Shown: in pieces, positions 7,251 to 8,016 of the stretch
How positions within the stretch are numbered: position 1 is the stretch's first letter
How the letters are laid out: each line of letters opens with the position of its first letter
From: TMED109 sp015660425
Lineage (GTDB): Bacteria > Pseudomonadota > Alphaproteobacteria > TMED109
DNA length: 8,016 nucleotides
Direction: 5' to 3'
Assembly (NCBI GenBank): GCA_029936295.1
Contig: JAPYTH010000046.1
Location: 1 to 8,016, forward strand
Position numbers and translations under genes: made by a program
Notes under the pieces: generated by a model
What the model was told of the DNA's origin: nothing
Seen by the model: only the letters and a program-made list of their open reading frames with translations
Databases searched by the model: none

Positions 7251-7490
7251 ATGGAAATAAGATTAAAGATTCCTAAAACATCAATATCTTCAGAAAGTTG
7301 CAAACTTATAGAATGGTATGTAAACGTTGGGGAGAAAGTATGTTTAGATCAGCCTTTATATTTAATTGAATCAGAAAAGGCAGCAATTGAAGTTCCATCC
7401 CCTGTCAAAGGGATAATTTTGTCATTAGCAACAATAGACCAGTATTACGATGTTGGAACAGAAATTGCTGTTATTAAAACAGAGAAATAA
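7251..7490 (+). CDS. Free-standing lipoyl (biotinyl/lipoyl-attachment) domain protein
   Basis: At 79 residues, this is one lipoyl domain and nothing else. It begins MEIRLKIPK and shows WYVNVGEKVCLDQPLYLIESEKAA, in which Lys43 in E-S-E-K-A is the likely attachment lysine (canonically E-T-D-K-A). Gly27 is 16 residues before Lys43 and Gly54 is 11 after it, the spacing conserved in lipoyl domains. This and the E1 neighbour favour lipoate over biotin. It starts 24 nt after the E1 stop, so the two are probably co-transcribed and the protein probably accepts the acyl group from that E1. It has no subunit-binding region and no acyltransferase core, which a normal E2 would carry on the same chain, and nothing in frame follows the stop. 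No Shine-Dalgarno is visible, so translation may be coupled to E1. Confidence 0.88.
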   Translation: MEIRLKIPKTSISSESCKLIEWYVNVGEKVCLDQPLYLIESEKAAIEVPSPVKGIILSLATIDQYYDVGTEIAVIKTEK

Positions 7491-7515
7491 ATAGTAATTT
7501 CTTAATACCTAAACC

Positions 7516-7581
7516 CTAACAAACTTGTTGAGATTCAGAAGATAGTTTAGTGACATTAGATGGCTTAGATTTTGTAGTCAT
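7516..7581 (-). CDS. Possible 21-residue small ORF after the rRNA operon terminator
   Basis: An ATG at 7581-7579 opens 21 codons ending in TAG. AGGA (7592-7589) stands 7 bases before it, a good ribosome-binding distance. The peptide begins MTTKSKPSN and ends SESQQVC; it is polar and serine/lysine-rich, with no membrane segment. It lies between the lipoyl gene and the 5S terminator on the rRNA strand. It could be a small protein, the remaining start of a gene cut by rearrangement, or chance. No family is recognised and no promoter is clear. Confidence 0.2.
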   Translation of the reverse strand: MTTKSKPSNVTKLSSESQQVC

Positions 7582-7614
7582 AGTGTAGTCCTATGAAACC
7601 CTTATGTTTAAACG

Positions 7615-7648
7615 AAAAAAACGAAGATGATATGATTAAAAATCATCT
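7615..7648. repeat. 34-bp direct repeat, right copy
   Basis: This is identical to 22-55. This copy lies inside an intact 14-bp hairpin next to 5S rRNA and so appears to be the version that keeps the rRNA terminator working. The left copy has lost the outer stem. Confidence 0.8.
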
Positions 7649-7655
7649 TCGTTTT
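7615..7655. terminator. Bidirectional rho-independent terminator between 5S rRNA and the dehydrogenase genes
   Basis: A perfect 14-bp stem pairs 7618-7631 with 7642-7655 (ACGAAGATGAT with ATCATCTTCGT, plus three outer A-T pairs) around a 10-nt loop. On the minus strand the stem runs into seven T residues (7621-7615), a good terminator for the rRNA operon about 9 nt past 5S. On the plus strand only four T residues close the stem, so it may also stop transcription from the E1-lipoyl genes, which converge on it. Confidence 0.85.
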
Positions 7656-7662
7656 AAAAGTA

Positions 7663-7780
7663 GTCCTGGCAATGTCCTACTCTCACATGGGGAAACCCCA
7701 TAATACCATCGGCGCTGTGCATCTTCACTTCCGAGTTCGAAATGGGATCGGGTGGTACCTACACGCTATGTTCACCAGGA
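7663..7780 (-). rRNA. rrf: 5S ribosomal RNA
   Basis: This is a complete 5S rRNA of about 118 nt, encoded on the minus strand. The ends pair: TCCTGG at 7780-7775 with CCAGGA near 7669-7664. The conserved core CCCATTTCGAACTCGGAAGTGAA, GCGCCGATGGTA and CCCCATGTGAGAGTAGG are present and look gammaproteobacterial. It follows 23S rRNA after a spacer of about 52 nt and is followed at once by the hairpin terminator. The ends are good to within a few bases. Confidence 0.95.
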
Positions 7781-7832
7781 AAAAAGAATTTAGCTTAAAC
7801 TGTGCACTGTGTAAAGTTATTTGATTGTTATA

Positions 7833-8016
<184 letters not shown>

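Noticed and set aside
7483..7502. Inverted repeat AGAAAT...ATTTCT at the end of the lipoyl gene, as a terminator
   Set aside because: The stem is only 6 bp, all but two pairs A-T, overlaps the stop codon and has no T-tract. The 14-bp hairpin at 7618-7655 is a far better candidate.
7781..7832. A tRNA or other gene between 23S and 5S rRNA
   Set aside because: The spacer is only about 52 nt, too short for a tRNA, and shows no stem pattern.

Overview
The window is AT-rich: intergenic DNA is dominated by A and T, and coding regions favour A/T-ending codons. Its right end carries the tail of a ribosomal RNA operon on the minus strand, namely the last ~184 nt of 23S rRNA and a complete 5S rRNA. The 5S and 23S sequences look gammaproteobacterial. 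With the low GC and a large TonB-dependent receptor (so a Gram-negative outer membrane), this suggests a low-GC, probably marine gammaproteobacterium, perhaps SAR86-like. The clade name is inference; the Gram-negative call is well supported.

Layout from left to right. A shortened copy of the rRNA terminator hairpin lies at 22-55. A minus-strand set of three genes follows, read right to left: a TonB-dependent receptor (4052-1839), an alpha/beta-hydrolase-fold protein with a Tat-like leader (1801-863) and a protein with two DUF1330-like domains (779-105). A 244-bp divergent regulatory region (4053-4296) separates this set from the plus-strand genes. Those are an IclR-family regulator (4297-5070), a fused alpha-beta E1 subunit of a thiamine-diphosphate 2-oxoacid/acetoin-type dehydrogenase (5199-7226) and a free-standing 79-residue lipoyl-domain protein (7251-7490). 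The plus-strand genes converge on the 5S rRNA gene across a strong bidirectional hairpin at 7618-7655.

Working model (inference): the locus is a self-contained uptake-and-oxidation module. The receptor imports an unknown compound, the hydrolase-fold and DUF1330 proteins handle or bind it, and the E1 plus lipoyl carrier oxidatively decarboxylate or cleave a product. The IclR protein controls both arms, and similar ATACATAT...ATGTRTATG palindromes lie in front of both. No E2 acyltransferase core and no E3 are present here.

Three points stand out. First, an exact 34-bp direct repeat of the rRNA terminator brackets all six main genes, as expected for insertion of a cassette at the end of an rRNA operon. 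Second, the hydrolase-fold protein has Ala in place of the nucleophile Ser and Asn in place of the catalytic Asp, plus a strong internal ribosome-binding site that would give a leaderless form. Third, the dehydrogenase is reduced to a fused E1 and a solo lipoyl domain.
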